Shown here: positions 19,079-29,314 of the stretch, piece by piece
How the letters are laid out: the number at the start of each line of letters is the position of its first letter
How positions within the stretch are numbered: position 1 is the stretch's first letter
Assembly: GCF_001696455.1 (NCBI RefSeq)
Contig: NZ_MAUJ01000001.1
Coordinates: 930,001-994,000 of the forward strand
DNA: 64,000 bases
Reading direction: 5' to 3'
Source of the DNA: Pseudoalteromonas luteoviolacea
GTDB lineage: Bacteria > Pseudomonadota > Gammaproteobacteria > Enterobacterales > Alteromonadaceae
Made by a program: the position numbers and the translations under genes
The notes under the pieces: model-generated
The model's database searches: none
The model's input: the letters and a program-made list of their open reading frames with translations, nothing else
What the model was told of the DNA's origin: nothing

Positions 19079-20629
19079 ATGCGAGTTAATCAACCCGTTA
19101 CAAGTCGTGAACAACGATTTGCAAAACAAGATAAACTCATTTCAGTTACCGATCTTAGAGGTATTATTACCGACTGTAATGAGCATTTTATTAATGTGAG
19201 TGGCTACTCAAAAGAAGAACTAATTGGCCAACCGCACAACCTTGTAAGACATCCCGATATGCCAGAATTGGCTTTCAAGACTATGTGGACTCAGCTTAAA
19301 GCTGGAAAGCCTTGGATGGGAATGGTTAAGAATCGGTGTAAAAACGGCGATTTTTACTGGGTTAATGCGTACGTTACGCCTATGACTGAAAATGGGCAAG
19401 TGATCGGTTATGAATCCGTGCGAACATGCCCAAATAGAGAAGACGTTGAGCGTGCTGACGCGCTTTATAAAACGGTGCGCACTGGTGGGAAGACTAAGTA
19501 TGAGTTGCCTAAATTAAGGACTGCTTGGCCTCTTGCTGCTTTTGCTACTGCATTGGGACTGTTTTTCACTGGTTATGAAACCGGCGCTTTTGGGTGGTTA
19601 ATGCTCAATAGTATGGCCATTTTTGGTTATAACCGCTACAGAGATAACGAACAGCTTGAGCGAATTAGTGAAGTGTTGAAGCACAGTTTTTGTGACGATG
19701 TCTCTCAAAAAGTATACTCTCCTTGGCAAGGCAAAATGGCCGAGCTACACGTTAAGTTACTGAGTGAACATGCACACTTAGATACGGTGATAACACGTAT
19801 TGAGCATGCTTCGAAGCAGGTGACGTCTGGCGCTGAACAGACGACAAGTATGAGCAGTTCAACTACCGAACAACTAACGCAGCAACAGCAAGAAACTGAA
19901 CTCGTAGCAACAGCGATGAATGAAATGGCGACAACCATTCAAGAGGTTTCACAAAATGTTCAGTCAACGTCGTCTGACGCTACGGATGCATTAGCGTTAG
20001 CAAAAGAGGGCGCAAAAAGCTCAGAAGAAACCAAGGCGTCTATTGTGAATTTAGGTGCTACAGTTGTCGATATCAAAGACTCAGTTTTGGGTGTTGCGCG
20101 ACAAACGAATAAGATTGCAGATGCAGCTCAGATCATTGAGCAAATTGCTGAGCAAACCAATTTGTTAGCACTGAATGCGGCGATAGAAGCTGCACGAGCC
20201 GGTGAGCAAGGTCGAGGCTTCGCTGTTGTAGCAGATGAAGTGAGGCACCTTGCGCAAAGAACACAAGAGTCCACCAAAGAAATCCATGCCATTATTGATG
20301 AATTAACTCAAAGTACGCAGGAGTCTGAGGTAATTGCCCAGAGAGGGGAAACAGAGTCTCAAGCAGGTATTGAGAAATTGAACGAATCAACGCAAAAAAT
20401 TGAGCATATTTACGCCTTGATTGAAACGATGAGTGTTAACTCTATGCAGATTTCTGCTGCGGTGGAAGAGCAGGCAACGGTATCTGAAGACATCAATAAA
20501 CAGGTCGTTAACATTGCCGCGCTTGCGAATACAAGTGTCAATAGTTCTCAAGAAAGTCAGATGATAAGTGAAGAACTAACGCGAGTAGCAAAAGATATGC
20601 ATGAATTAGTAGTAAGATTCAAACGCTAG
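19079..20629 (+). CDS. PAS-domain methyl-accepting chemotaxis protein, Aer-like
   Basis: Signal transducer for chemotaxis or energy taxis, 516 residues. An N-terminal Aer-type PAS domain (about 15-115; [27 protein letters not shown]) likely binds FAD. A short hydrophobic hairpin at about 145-185 anchors it, and the cytoplasmic signalling domain carries the highly conserved tip ([20 protein letters not shown]). There is no large periplasmic sensor, so it likely senses redox or energy state. Monocistronic, with a strong terminator. Confidence 0.93.
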   Translation: MRVNQPVTSREQRFAKQDKLISVTDLRGIITDCNEHFINVSGYSKEELIGQPHNLVRHPDMPELAFKTMWTQLKAGKPWMGMVKNRCKNGDFYWVNAYVTPMTENGQVIGYESVRTCPNREDVERADALYKTVRTGGKTKYELPKLRTAWPLAAFATALGLFFTGYETGAFGWLMLNSMAIFGYNRYRDNEQLERISEVLKHSFCDDVSQKVYSPWQGKMAELHVKLLSEHAHLDTVITRIEHASKQVTSGAEQTTSMSSSTTEQLTQQQQETELVATAMNEMATTIQEVSQNVQSTSSDATDALALAKEGAKSSEETKASIVNLGATVVDIKDSVLGVARQTNKIADAAQIIEQIAEQTNLLALNAAIEAARAGEQGRGFAVVADEVRHLAQRTQESTKEIHAIIDELTQSTQESEVIAQRGETESQAGIEKLNESTQKIEHIYALIETMSVNSMQISAAVEEQATVSEDINKQVVNIAALANTSVNSSQESQMISEELTRVAKDMHELVVRFKR

Positions 20630-20636
20630 CACTACG

Positions 20637-20662
20637 AAGAGAGGGCCTTATGGCCCTTTCTT
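20637..20662 (+). terminator. Terminator of the chemoreceptor gene
   Basis: AAGAGAGGGCC and GGCCCTTTCTT form a near-perfect stem around TTAT, right after the stop. Confidence 0.8.
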
Positions 20663-20754
20663 AAATGCACAGTGTGGAACACATCATACTGTGGGTTTGT
20701 CAATTATGGTTAAGCAAATTAAGTGCTTTTTGTAATGTTCTTCAAGCGCTAGTG

Positions 20755-21963
20755 CTAAAGCTTTCTTTTTAATCCTGACTTTGCACGCTCTTTGATATTG
20801 GTTTGAATATAGATTTGATCTGTCGTCGCTATTTTAGAGTGACCCAAATCTTCTGATAAGTGTTTTAAAGGTCTAGTTTGCGCGTCGTGCGTTGCCCCTG
20901 TATGGCGTAACCAATGACTTGTTGCCGCTTCGAGACTTTCAGACTCTTCGGTAAATCCATCTTGCTTGAGTTTCTCTATCGCCAAGTCAAAACTTTCTTG
21001 AACAATGCGTCTTAATTGACGAACGTTCATGCCACCTTGCCCCCGCAGTTTATGGATAATAGGGTGTGGCTCGTCAACACGTGGGAGTGCACTTAACCCC
21101 CTCGATAAACGGTAACGTTTTAAGTAATCTACAAAGTCATCACTGAGCGTGACATCTCGCAATTTATTACCTTTCCCCATGATCCGCAAAAACCAAAAGT
21201 TGTCTTGATCTTGCCAAAAATGACTCATAACCGGGGACCACTGGGGTCGTTCTGACAACTCAGAAATACGTAAATATAAACCTTTTAAACACGCCAACGT
21301 AAATAGGTTACGCTCTAATTTAGGGTGTTGTTCACAAAGGTCTCTTGTCACACCAAAGACGTATTCCCACTGTAAATCACTGAGTGTATCAGGCATTTTT
21401 ATTTGGGACTGAACAACGAGATACGGGCAATTCTTTTTCACGACAGGCACAAAATTAGTAAATGACTTCTCTTCAAGAATTGCAAACTTGTAAAATACGT
21501 TGAGGGCTGTAAACATCGAAGCTAATGTCTGTTGGCTGACACCATTTTCTTTATACACAAAAGGGCGCCAGTTTGGGTTGACTTGACGTATACCTTTGTC
21601 GTTTTTAAACCGCCATTGTACCGAGTGAGCTTGCCACTTTGAGTCTGGTTCTACAACAAATTCAACGTATGCCTCAATATCTTCTCTTTTTAGCTCAAAA
21701 ACAGACTTTTGTTGAATGAGCCAGCTCCATAAATGAAAGCGCTCTATTTCATTTCTGAATCGGTTAAATGTGGCTTCGGATTTGCGACCATAAACATATA
21801 AAAAACGGTATAAAAACTTTAACTCGTCTAAACACTGTCCATTGCCCAGTCTGTTATTGTTTAAAAACTCATACATAGCAGGATATTCGCTATGCAAGGT
21901 ATCGTCATCTAAGTGAGCAATGAGGTACCTGAGCTGTTTTAATGTGTCGACTAGTGGCGTCAT
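20755..21963 (-). CDS. Tyrosine-type site-specific recombinase
   Basis: A 402-residue DNA strand-exchange enzyme. Catalytic residues by motif: Arg in LYLRISEL, Lys in MGKGNKLRD, HWLRHTGATH for HxxR, the second His in LGHSKIATT, and the nucleophilic Tyr in DQIYIQ. An N-terminal SAM-like domain (about 60-190) precedes the catalytic half. No attachment-site repeats, excisionase or phage genes adjoin, so it may be a stable chromosomal gene. It is not an integron integrase: it is longer and I see no IntI-type insert near the HxxR region. Confidence 0.88.
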   Translation of the reverse strand: MTPLVDTLKQLRYLIAHLDDDTLHSEYPAMYEFLNNNRLGNGQCLDELKFLYRFLYVYGRKSEATFNRFRNEIERFHLWSWLIQQKSVFELKREDIEAYVEFVVEPDSKWQAHSVQWRFKNDKGIRQVNPNWRPFVYKENGVSQQTLASMFTALNVFYKFAILEEKSFTNFVPVVKKNCPYLVVQSQIKMPDTLSDLQWEYVFGVTRDLCEQHPKLERNLFTLACLKGLYLRISELSERPQWSPVMSHFWQDQDNFWFLRIMGKGNKLRDVTLSDDFVDYLKRYRLSRGLSALPRVDEPHPIIHKLRGQGGMNVRQLRRIVQESFDLAIEKLKQDGFTEESESLEAATSHWLRHTGATHDAQTRPLKHLSEDLGHSKIATTDQIYIQTNIKERAKSGLKRKL

Positions 21964-22008
21964 ATATTGTCTGTCCAGCGCAATAGAGATGACAAATTAT
22001 ATGTATAT

Positions 22009-22944
22009 TTATTCAGTATTGTCTAGCACAGTTTGTACCGGATTAGTTTGGTGTTTGGCAATGCGTGTAGACTGCCAACATAATAGGGAGCCAATAGTCA
22101 CCGCTGTTACACCCACCCAAAAACTTTGTGTTAATTTAATATTTAAAATGAGAGTACCAAATATACCTGAGAAAACGGGCGTAAAATAAGACATAGCTGC
22201 AAGAATAATCATATTGCCATTAATGATTGCTTTGTTCCAAAGTCCATAACCAAGTGCCATACCGCCACCTGCTAGAACGAGTACAAATACACTCAAAAAC
22301 GTAAAATTATGATTGAAACCTACATCTAAAAAGTACCATTTTCCCCATAGGGTTAAAGCGGTTAAGAAAAAAAAGAACGCAATTGCATTTTTCCCGTCAG
22401 CAATGGACTTCGTAAGGTTACAATAAAATGCCCAAATAATCGCGCCACTAAATGCTAATAAGAACGACAAAGGGTTGCTTTTTATGCTTAAAAGAAAACT
22501 TGTGACAAGCGAGGTCAAATCGTCAGACACAACTAAACAAACACCGATAAAAGCTAAAATACAGCCGGGTATAAGCACGCCCAATTGGGCTCTATTTTGT
22601 TTAGAGAGTATCGCTCCCAATACGGTAAATACAGGCCAAAGGTAATTTACGATTAAGACCTGAGCAGACTGTTCACGCGAATTGGCAAAGCCTAAAGAAA
22701 GTGACAAACAAAGCTCGTAAGCCACGAACAATACACCACCAATGAACAAGTACTTTTTCGGAAATAATTTGATTTTTGGTAAGCCTAAAAAAGCGATTAG
22801 AAAAATCGCAGAATAGGTATACACAAGAGCGGCACCGCCTATAGGCCCAAAATCTTCACTGACAATACGAACCAAATGTAAAACTGCGCTCCAAATGAGT
22901 ACTGCAATGGCCCCATAAATTGTGGATCGGTATTGGCTAGGCAA
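22009..22944 (-). CDS. yddG: YddG-type drug/metabolite transporter
   Basis: A 311-residue inner-membrane exporter of the EamA/DMT superfamily with ten predicted helices. The match to E. coli YddG (aromatic amino acid and methyl-viologen exporter) is good: FGPIGGAALVYTYSA, SLGFANSREQSAQVL, IVNYLWPVFTVLGAIL, FSGAIIWAFYCNLTK, AMSYFTPVFSG and a terminal GSLLCWQSTR. The start is TTG 22944 with GGAG upstream. It lies next to the recombinase, 45 bp away on the same strand, with no functional link apparent. Confidence 0.9.
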   Translation of the reverse strand: MPSQYRSTIYGAIAVLIWSAVLHLVRIVSEDFGPIGGAALVYTYSAIFLIAFLGLPKIKLFPKKYLFIGGVLFVAYELCLSLSLGFANSREQSAQVLIVNYLWPVFTVLGAILSKQNRAQLGVLIPGCILAFIGVCLVVSDDLTSLVTSFLLSIKSNPLSFLLAFSGAIIWAFYCNLTKSIADGKNAIAFFFFLTALTLWGKWYFLDVGFNHNFTFLSVFVLVLAGGGMALGYGLWNKAIINGNMIILAAMSYFTPVFSGIFGTLILNIKLTQSFWVGVTAVTIGSLLCWQSTRIAKHQTNPVQTVLDNTE

Positions 22945-23166
22945 TCTGTTAGGCTCCGCTAAAAATTGGCTATTATATATTCTTTAATTGGCATTGTATT
23001 GGCTTTATTCAAAAAAATTATAATTAGTTTAAATTAATTATAAGTAAGTACATTTTTCACAGGCAGTTCGTAATTCGAACCGGCGCTGTAGAAGAGCCAA
23101 GAGACTGCGAATATACAGCGGGAAGTGGATTAAGTAATGCTGTGCGTTAATGATTTAATCAGTTGC

Positions 23167-23196
23167 GAATGGCGGATTAAATCGGGTCCGCCATTC
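23167..23196 (-). terminator. Hairpin after the three-part lipoprotein gene
   Basis: GAATGGCGGA and TCCGCCATTC form a perfect 10-bp stem around a 10-base loop. No clear T-run follows, so the terminator type is uncertain. Confidence 0.5.
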
Positions 23197-23206
23197 AAAG
23201 TCGCTA

Positions 23207-25630
23207 TTAGCGAGCGATGTTCCACTGAATAAGTTCATCTTCAGTCATATAGTGAATGTTATCAAATGATGCGGCGTCAATCGTGTAAAAATAGAAATCC
23301 TTGGGACTATGTTGCTTTACATATTCGTAAAATTCAATGTAACGCCGGTGTTCCTGATGGTCTCTTGGCAAGTCATTCGCTGAACGAAGATGACCGTTGG
23401 CATCTTCATAACCCCAAGCGTGCACCCCGAGTTTTGCGCCGCTGGCTATTTTTCTACTCACTCCTGCGACAAAAAAATCTACTCCGCCTGATGCGATATC
23501 GCTATGGGCCAAAAGCTCTGTGCTTAAACCAGCATCATGGATCATTTTTGCTGCCATAAGATTAGAAACATCATCTTCGGACCCCGGCACCTGATTTAAT
23601 ACAATCGTTTTAACCTGTGGCTGATCTTTTAGTAGTTGAGAGACGGTCTCAACAATGTTTGGGCCTATAACTCCATTCATTTCTGCATGTCTTCCATTGA
23701 CGATAAAGCAAGCTGGTTTATCTAGCTCAGCAGCCTTTTTGCATTGGTTGGCGTTGATTGCACCGATTACGGTTTTACTACTCGTATTGAGTTCAATTGG
23801 TTGAGGCGACCAACGAGGCTCATAGACATTAACCCCTCCAATAACAACACCATGATTATTAACGGCTTCGGATGCCCTGGCCATACCTGCCTTTCGGCTA
23901 CCATCACCGACTTCAAAGATCATAAAGCCACCATCTGGAGAAAGCGCAGGGGCAGCGATGTCTTCATCAATGCCTGTGACTTGCCAACGTCGAACGGAGC
24001 CAGCGTCGAAATCATAGAAAGACATGTCTAAGAAACTGAGCTTGGAACCTTCAAAATCCCAGATTGGTTGGTCTTTGTTTTCTACTAAAAGTGTTTTATC
24101 GCTGCCGTCAGCACGTATGGTAAAGACGTTGGTGTAAGAAACATCATCTTCATCGTAGCGCCACGTTTGTGTATAAGCCAAAATGGGTGCTTTGCCATCG
24201 TTATCTTGTGTTGGGCGCCAATTGATTTCCTCATACCAAAACTGCTGATTGGCTGGAGAGGATACTAATATATCCATGTCTGAAAGGCCGAGTGTTCGAC
24301 CCGAGTCCCAGAGCTCCTCCGCAGAATGCATATCGACGATATATAAGTCTGTATTGAATTGCGTAAGGTTATCGTTGTTATCTCCAATATTAGAGTTACC
24401 GGACATAACAGAAACGGCAAGGTAATCTCCATCAGGCGAGACACCAAGCGATCGAACGTCTTTTCCAAAATCCGTAAGTTTAGTGAGCTCTTTACTTTCA
24501 ACATTCACTCTAAATGCCTCCCAGGCGCTTTCTGCTTCTCCTTTGGCACTCGCAAAATACACAAATTTTGCATCAGGGCCCCATGAGACATACCCAGCAA
24601 TGGGACTACCGTCAGCAAGCATGGTTATATTCGAACCATCGGGAGACATCATGTAAACATATGATTCGTCGGTATACGCTATTTTGTAGTTGGGGTTAGA
24701 GGAGACTACTGACTGCAATATCTCATGACTTGAATCGACGGCAGGCGTCTTGTTGGTGCCGCTTAAAGTAATTTCAAAGCCTTGATAATCGCCGTTGGGG
24801 AGTGTGTTTGCTAACCTGTAGGAATCATTTGTCAGTATGCTATATAGCTCGGCATCTTTGCTTTTGACTTTTTCAGCAGTATTTAAAGTCCATTCATTTT
24901 GTATTTCATCGAGCCTGCCGACTTGCGCGCCCAAAATAGAGGTGAGGCCCCAGTAGGTGTATTCAGTGACCATACAACTGTAATCACAAGTCCGGTCATC
25001 ATATGTGTACCAAGCGCCTTCAGGGTATACTTGCGGGATGGTTTCAAATTGTCCACCTCTGGCAATGTCCATCGCTTGCGCAATTGCAGAACCAGTATTT
25101 TCTCCAAATATTTCAGGGTACACCTTTGAATAACCAACATGTGTAATTAAATGCAGAACCTCTTCTAACGTCGCATCAAACCGAGTGCTTTGATCATCAG
25201 GGATTGTTTCGTCTCCAAATAGTGGCTGGAAAACATCTTGCTGCTCAATTCCTTCAGCTGCCTCTTCAAAAGAAGCTTCTGTTGGCGCCATCAAAAGAGT
25301 GGCTCCGGCATTGACCATTTGTTCAACGATTAGAGGGTTGTCTGCTGCCCCGTCTTCGTTATTGTCGAGGTATTCAGCCATCACTTTGGCAGCGTGCAGA
25401 ACTTTGTTGGGTTTTGTCGATGACGTGGCTCTAATAGTGATACCGAATATGTTAGTAGACACTGGAAACGCGGATTCTAGAGGCGTTTTTTGACTCGGTG
25501 CGGGTGTTGGTGTTGGGACAGAGGGGGTGGTTTTCGTCTCGCTGGTAGAAGCGGAATTTCCACCTCCACAAGCGCCAATTAGGCAAGATATCGTAATTGC
25601 GAGAAAAGAATTTTTCCTGACTATATACAT
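23207..25630 (-). CDS. Three-domain lipoprotein: metal-site-like domain, TolB/PD40 propeller, ClpP/crotonase-like C-terminus
   Basis: An 807-residue lipoprotein (lipobox IGAC, then a Ser/Thr/Pro linker). The N-terminal part (about 50-290) contains LEEVLHLITHVGYSK, a Glu/His cluster that could bind metal, and a YDDRTCDYSC segment. The middle (about 300-610) has beta-propeller repeats of the PD40/TolB kind (MMSPDGSNITML, VSPDGDYLAVS, ALSPDGGFMIFEVG). The C-terminal 190 residues (IVNGRHAEMNG, SGGVDFFVAGVSRKIASGAKLGVHAWG) resemble predicted periplasmic ClpP-like proteins. It lies 144 bp downstream of a two-component sensor gene on the same strand, so it may be its target. Confidence 0.75.
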   Translation of the reverse strand: MYIVRKNSFLAITISCLIGACGGGNSASTSETKTTPSVPTPTPAPSQKTPLESAFPVSTNIFGITIRATSSTKPNKVLHAAKVMAEYLDNNEDGAADNPLIVEQMVNAGATLLMAPTEASFEEAAEGIEQQDVFQPLFGDETIPDDQSTRFDATLEEVLHLITHVGYSKVYPEIFGENTGSAIAQAMDIARGGQFETIPQVYPEGAWYTYDDRTCDYSCMVTEYTYWGLTSILGAQVGRLDEIQNEWTLNTAEKVKSKDAELYSILTNDSYRLANTLPNGDYQGFEITLSGTNKTPAVDSSHEILQSVVSSNPNYKIAYTDESYVYMMSPDGSNITMLADGSPIAGYVSWGPDAKFVYFASAKGEAESAWEAFRVNVESKELTKLTDFGKDVRSLGVSPDGDYLAVSVMSGNSNIGDNNDNLTQFNTDLYIVDMHSAEELWDSGRTLGLSDMDILVSSPANQQFWYEEINWRPTQDNDGKAPILAYTQTWRYDEDDVSYTNVFTIRADGSDKTLLVENKDQPIWDFEGSKLSFLDMSFYDFDAGSVRRWQVTGIDEDIAAPALSPDGGFMIFEVGDGSRKAGMARASEAVNNHGVVIGGVNVYEPRWSPQPIELNTSSKTVIGAINANQCKKAAELDKPACFIVNGRHAEMNGVIGPNIVETVSQLLKDQPQVKTIVLNQVPGSEDDVSNLMAAKMIHDAGLSTELLAHSDIASGGVDFFVAGVSRKIASGAKLGVHAWGYEDANGHLRSANDLPRDHQEHRRYIEFYEYVKQHSPKDFYFYTIDAASFDNIHYMTEDELIQWNIAR

Positions 25631-25774
25631 GGCATTAGCTCCTCGTTACGTAAAAATAATCAAACTATGTGCTGATTATTTTCTCAGAGCGTGCCTGGCA
25701 ATAGGGTAAGCCAACGTATGCCATTGTCACGTTTTGTAAGCAAAGATACGGTGAGTTAATTTGATTACTTAACT

Positions 25775-27139
25775 TTAATGCGTGTTGTTTGGTAGCTTAA
25801 CTCTAACCGTTAAGCCCTGACTCACGTTATTAGTAAGTTCGATCGTACCAGCTAAGCGTTTTACAGCGGAGCCTACAATCGCAAGTCCCAATCCAAAGCC
25901 GCCGCTGGACTTACTTCTACTGTGATCAAGCCTAGAAAACGGCATCATAGCAAAATCCAATTGCTCAGGGGCAATGCCGGGTCCGTTGTCTATCACTATC
26001 AACTCAACCCATTTTTCTGATAGTTGCAATTTAGTTGTCACCATCGACTTAGTATAGCGAGCTGCATTCGAGACGATATTGTCTACAATGAGCTCGAGAT
26101 ATAGGGGCAGCGCTTTGAGCTTTAGATCAGGTTCAATTTCACTTTGGTATTGAATTTTTGGATTGCTTTGTGAATAAAATTCCACTCTTTCTGCAACGAG
26201 GTTTGAGAAGTTACACGTTTCAAAAGTGGCATGGCTTTCGACATTTGAGACTTTCGCTAAGGTTAAAATGTTTAGTGATAAGTTCTCTAACTCACTGGCA
26301 TACCGCCTCAACTTGTTATAAGCGGGATCATCTTTTAAATAATCGTGCTCCCTAGCGACAACTTCAATTGCTAGAGAGAGACCATTCAAAGGGTTCCGTA
26401 ATTCGTGAGACATAGCAAAAGACATAACCTTCTGTTCTTCAATCAAGTTTTCAAGGTCTTCGGCCATTTTGTTCATGGTCACAAACAATGTATAAAATGG
26501 TTCTGGCGAGGTTACATCTATACGCGTCGCTAAATTACCTTCTCTCCATTCCAAACTTGCTTGCTGGATTGGTCTCAAAAACTTTTTTAGCCATGTCAGT
26601 AAAACAAGTAACGTCAATGCGATTGCCACGACAAAGCCAATGATTATGGTCATTTGAAATTGAGTATTTAAAGCGTCTTCCTCGTCATTTAGTTTGATTT
26701 CATTCTTTTGGTAAGTGTTCAACTTATCAAACTCTTTCTCAAAGTCGATTTCCCTCACAATAAGGAAGTCATTTCCTACAGTCATCGGGTGTAAAGATAT
26801 ATAAATGTCTCTTTTTGGGTCAATGTAAACATCGGTTCTATCCACTTGCGCAACAAATTCCATAGGCGCTAAATAATCTAAAACCCCATCGGCCTCAAGC
26901 ATGCTGACTCTCAACCCATGTTTGTCTATTTCTAAGCTCCAATCGAAATCATTAATTTTGGCTTGTTGTGCATTGGCGTTAGCATATGAAGCAACTTGTT
27001 TTGCATCGATTACAAAAGCTCTAATTGCATATTCCTCTCCTATATGAGAAAAATAAACAATAGTAAACAGGGAGATAGTTACTATCGACAGTAATATGCC
27101 TAAGTAAAAATGCCAGAATATATGAATGCGCTTTTTCAA
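25775..27139 (-). CDS. Two-component sensor histidine kinase
   Basis: A 454-residue membrane kinase. Helices at about 10-30 and 160-185 enclose a periplasmic sensor of about 125 residues; HAMP follows at about 185-235, then the dimerisation domain with the phospho-acceptor His in FAMSHELRNPLNGLSL. The ATP-binding domain has VSNAARYTK (N box), DNGPGI (G1) and SGGFGLGLAIVGSA (G2). The start is TTG 27139 with GGGAG upstream. It follows its response regulator by 94 bp on the same strand and is probably cotranscribed. Signal unknown. Confidence 0.94.
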   Translation of the reverse strand: MKKRIHIFWHFYLGILLSIVTISLFTIVYFSHIGEEYAIRAFVIDAKQVASYANANAQQAKINDFDWSLEIDKHGLRVSMLEADGVLDYLAPMEFVAQVDRTDVYIDPKRDIYISLHPMTVGNDFLIVREIDFEKEFDKLNTYQKNEIKLNDEEDALNTQFQMTIIIGFVVAIALTLLVLLTWLKKFLRPIQQASLEWREGNLATRIDVTSPEPFYTLFVTMNKMAEDLENLIEEQKVMSFAMSHELRNPLNGLSLAIEVVAREHDYLKDDPAYNKLRRYASELENLSLNILTLAKVSNVESHATFETCNFSNLVAERVEFYSQSNPKIQYQSEIEPDLKLKALPLYLELIVDNIVSNAARYTKSMVTTKLQLSEKWVELIVIDNGPGIAPEQLDFAMMPFSRLDHSRSKSSGGFGLGLAIVGSAVKRLAGTIELTNNVSQGLTVRVKLPNNTH

Positions 27140-27233
27140 GGTCTACTCCCATCAGTTGGTCTAAAGCCAGTTTATTACCAATGCTTAGATTATTGGATTA
27201 AGACTGTGTAAGGGTATGTATCAGATAGTCATT

Positions 27234-27923
27234 TTAAGTCTTAGAAAGCATGTATCCTTTATTGCGAACCGTAACGATAATTGTGTCTCCAAGGGAAGTA
27301 TTAGAGAGTTTTTTTCTCAGCCCAGAGATTCGCATATCAATTGCTCGATCATATGCGTCACTTTCAATACCACGCGACGCTTTTGAGCACTCATCTCTCG
27401 AAACGGCAGAGCCTGCGTTTTGGGCAAGTAAAAGTAATATATCGAACTCTGCAGTGGTCAAATTCAGTAATTCTCCTGTATCCAACTTCACAGTACGCTT
27501 ATTAGGGTAAATATTGAGGCCGCTGACCGAGAAGTGATCTGTAGGGGAAGGGGACGTTTGCGACATTCTGCGAAGTATTGACTCAATTCGCGCAATCAAT
27601 ACATGTGGTTTCATCGGTTTTAACACATAGTCATCTGCACCGGCTTTTAGCAAAGCAACCTCTGAAATATCGTTGTCTTTTCCTGTTAGAACTAAGATAG
27701 CGCCAGTGTAGAATGCACGTAACTCTTTACATATTTCAAGCCCCGTTTTTCCCGGCAACATTAAATCGAGTAATACTAAGCTTGGAATATGGTTTTTTAC
27801 CGCATCGATTGCTTTATCGCCATCCGAACAAATTGCACATTGATAGCCTTCTGATTCTAAAAGCATCGAAGTGAGGTCTGCCATTTCGGTATCATCTTCT
27901 ACAATTAAGACGGACTTTGTCAT
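27234..27923 (-). CDS. OmpR-family response regulator
   Basis: A 229-residue DNA-binding regulator. The receiver domain has the acidic pair in VEDDTEM, the phospho-accepting Asp in LVLLDLMLPGKTG and the conserved Lys in LKPMKPHVL. The C-terminal winged helix (about 130-226) has TTAEFDILLLLA and the RAIDMRISGLRKKL recognition region. It heads a cluster with the histidine kinase downstream and, further on, the three-domain lipoprotein, suggesting an envelope-stress or nutrient-sensing unit (inference). Confidence 0.95.
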   Translation of the reverse strand: MTKSVLIVEDDTEMADLTSMLLESEGYQCAICSDGDKAIDAVKNHIPSLVLLDLMLPGKTGLEICKELRAFYTGAILVLTGKDNDISEVALLKAGADDYVLKPMKPHVLIARIESILRRMSQTSPSPTDHFSVSGLNIYPNKRTVKLDTGELLNLTTAEFDILLLLAQNAGSAVSRDECSKASRGIESDAYDRAIDMRISGLRKKLSNTSLGDTIIVTVRNKGYMLSKT

Positions 27924-28203
27924 GTTTATCTCATTATTGTTTGGATTTATCTCAACAGGATAGGACTAAGGCTTTGAAATATAGTTCATAGTCTGAAAAA
28001 ATTTCCGAGTCTATAAGGTGAATTCATAGTCCTACATTTAAGCATATATCAATTAGTTTCATATTCACTCTCACTATATAAACTAATGCGTTAATGATGT
28101 GTTCGGTACTGGTATTTGTTTGCGTATGCGAGTGAAATTTGTGTTGTCCGTTCCAGCAAGCATTGTGTAACACAGTGACGTTATTGCTTTCGAGGTATTT
28201 ATA

Positions 28204-28710
28204 ATGAACAAACTTGGCGTAGGTGGAAGTTGCTATTGGTGTACAGAGGCTATTTTTACCTCTTTAAATGGTGTTATTAAAGTCACACAAGGGTGGGTAA
28301 ATAGCATTGGGGATCAAAGCGGGTTCTCTGAAGGCATTTTGATTGAGTTTGATACTGAAGTTATAACGCTATGTGATCTTATCGAAATACACCTTCATAC
28401 TCATAGTTCAACATCAAACCATAGCCGAAGGGATAAATATCGTAGCGCTGTATACTGTTTTGATGAATTGCAAAAACAATCTGCGGAAGAATGTTTGGAC
28501 TTGCTAGGTAAGGGCTTTGAAGAGCAAATTATAACGCAAGCTCTCATATTTAATGAGTTTAAAGCGTCAGCGGCACATTACCAAAATTATTTTTATACAG
28601 AGCCATCACGACCGTTTTGTAAGAACATTATAACCCCAAAACTAAAAAAGCTACTTGAACAATTCGGTGAAAAAGTCGATGAGGTAAAAGTTAAAAAGGC
28701 ACTGTATTAG
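28204..28710 (+). CDS. msrA: Peptide methionine sulfoxide reductase MsrA-like protein
   Basis: Reduces methionine-S-sulfoxide in proteins. The catalytic region GGSCYWCTEAIF near residues 7-18 keeps the nucleophilic Cys and the Trp-Cys pair, though GCFWC is changed to SCYWC. KYRSAVYCFDE and ASAAHYQNYFY match the later MsrA blocks. The 168 residues are just a core domain. It is more diverged than typical chromosomal MsrA, so it may be a second, specialised copy. Monocistronic. Confidence 0.75.
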   Translation: MNKLGVGGSCYWCTEAIFTSLNGVIKVTQGWVNSIGDQSGFSEGILIEFDTEVITLCDLIEIHLHTHSSTSNHSRRDKYRSAVYCFDELQKQSAEECLDLLGKGFEEQIITQALIFNEFKASAAHYQNYFYTEPSRPFCKNIITPKLKKLLEQFGEKVDEVKVKKALY

Positions 28711-28897
28711 CGTAGGTCTAATACCAGTTAGAGGTTCAATCAAGCCGTTATTTCAAGACCGTTCTTATTTGTCGAATAAGGTAAATTAAAAACCCGATAA
28801 TATTTTAATCAACATTCTAAATTAAAGAATTTGCAGTCTGATTTATATTCTTTTTATTATTATGTTAAAAGCAACTTGTTTTTATAAGTTCCAGAGA

Positions 28898-28921
28898 AAG
28901 CCCAGCAAAAAAGCTAGGCTA
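28898..28921 (-). terminator. Terminator of the secreted His-rich gene
   Basis: On the minus strand AGCCTAGC pairs with GCTGGGCT around a T-rich loop, with TTTCT following. Confidence 0.55.
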
Positions 28922-28938
28922 GGGTGATATTTTTACCA

Positions 28939-29280
28939 TTAACCATGGTTTTCATGAAAGTGATCACCGTGTTGGTGATGCCAGTGACCATCATGATTAT
29001 ATTCTACACGACCATGCTCAACACGACTTTTGTGACCGCAATCTAGTCCATGACCATGTTTGTGCTTATTGTGCAATTTGACTTTAGCTTCGTGCGTCTC
29101 ACCTGCATGACTGTGATGATCATGGCCATTATGATTGTAATCAAAATGGTCTTTATGCCATTCCGAAGCATGACCACAGTTGTAATTATGCGTGTGCTGA
29201 TGCTTGTCGTGAGATTTATGCTCACTCGCAACTACAGAACATGTCACACCGAGTGACAATACCAATATAATTTCCTTCAT
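28939..29280 (-). CDS. Secreted His-rich metal-binding protein
   Basis: A 113-residue exported protein: signal peptide of about 18 residues (ending VVAS), then a mature part that is nearly one-third His. Two copies of a motif ending CGHxxxxHxxHxxYNHxGHxHHxH are visible (about 35-58 and 82-103). Such His clusters bind Zn, Ni, Cu or Co. It shares the motif with the cytoplasmic protein encoded divergently at 29681-30016, so the pair probably arose by duplication. A periplasmic zinc buffer is the likely role (inference). Confidence 0.75.
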   Translation of the reverse strand: MKEIILVLSLGVTCSVVASEHKSHDKHQHTHNYNCGHASEWHKDHFDYNHNGHDHHSHAGETHEAKVKLHNKHKHGHGLDCGHKSRVEHGRVEYNHDGHWHHQHGDHFHENHG

Positions 29281-29314
29281 AGAGATTCTCCTGATTGTGA
29301 AATAATCACTTTAG

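Noticed and set aside
20755..21963. Tyrosine recombinase as the integron integrase of the cassette array
   Set aside because: It lies 23 kb away, is about 80 residues longer than IntI, and shows no IntI-type insert or attI/Pc region.
20755..22944. Prophage or genomic island around the recombinase
   Set aside because: The neighbours are a chemoreceptor and yddG; no phage genes, tRNA or attachment repeats were found.
29043..29256. Other frames over the secreted His-rich gene
   Set aside because: They are Ile/Met/Thr-rich shadows produced by the CAT/CAC repeats of the real gene.
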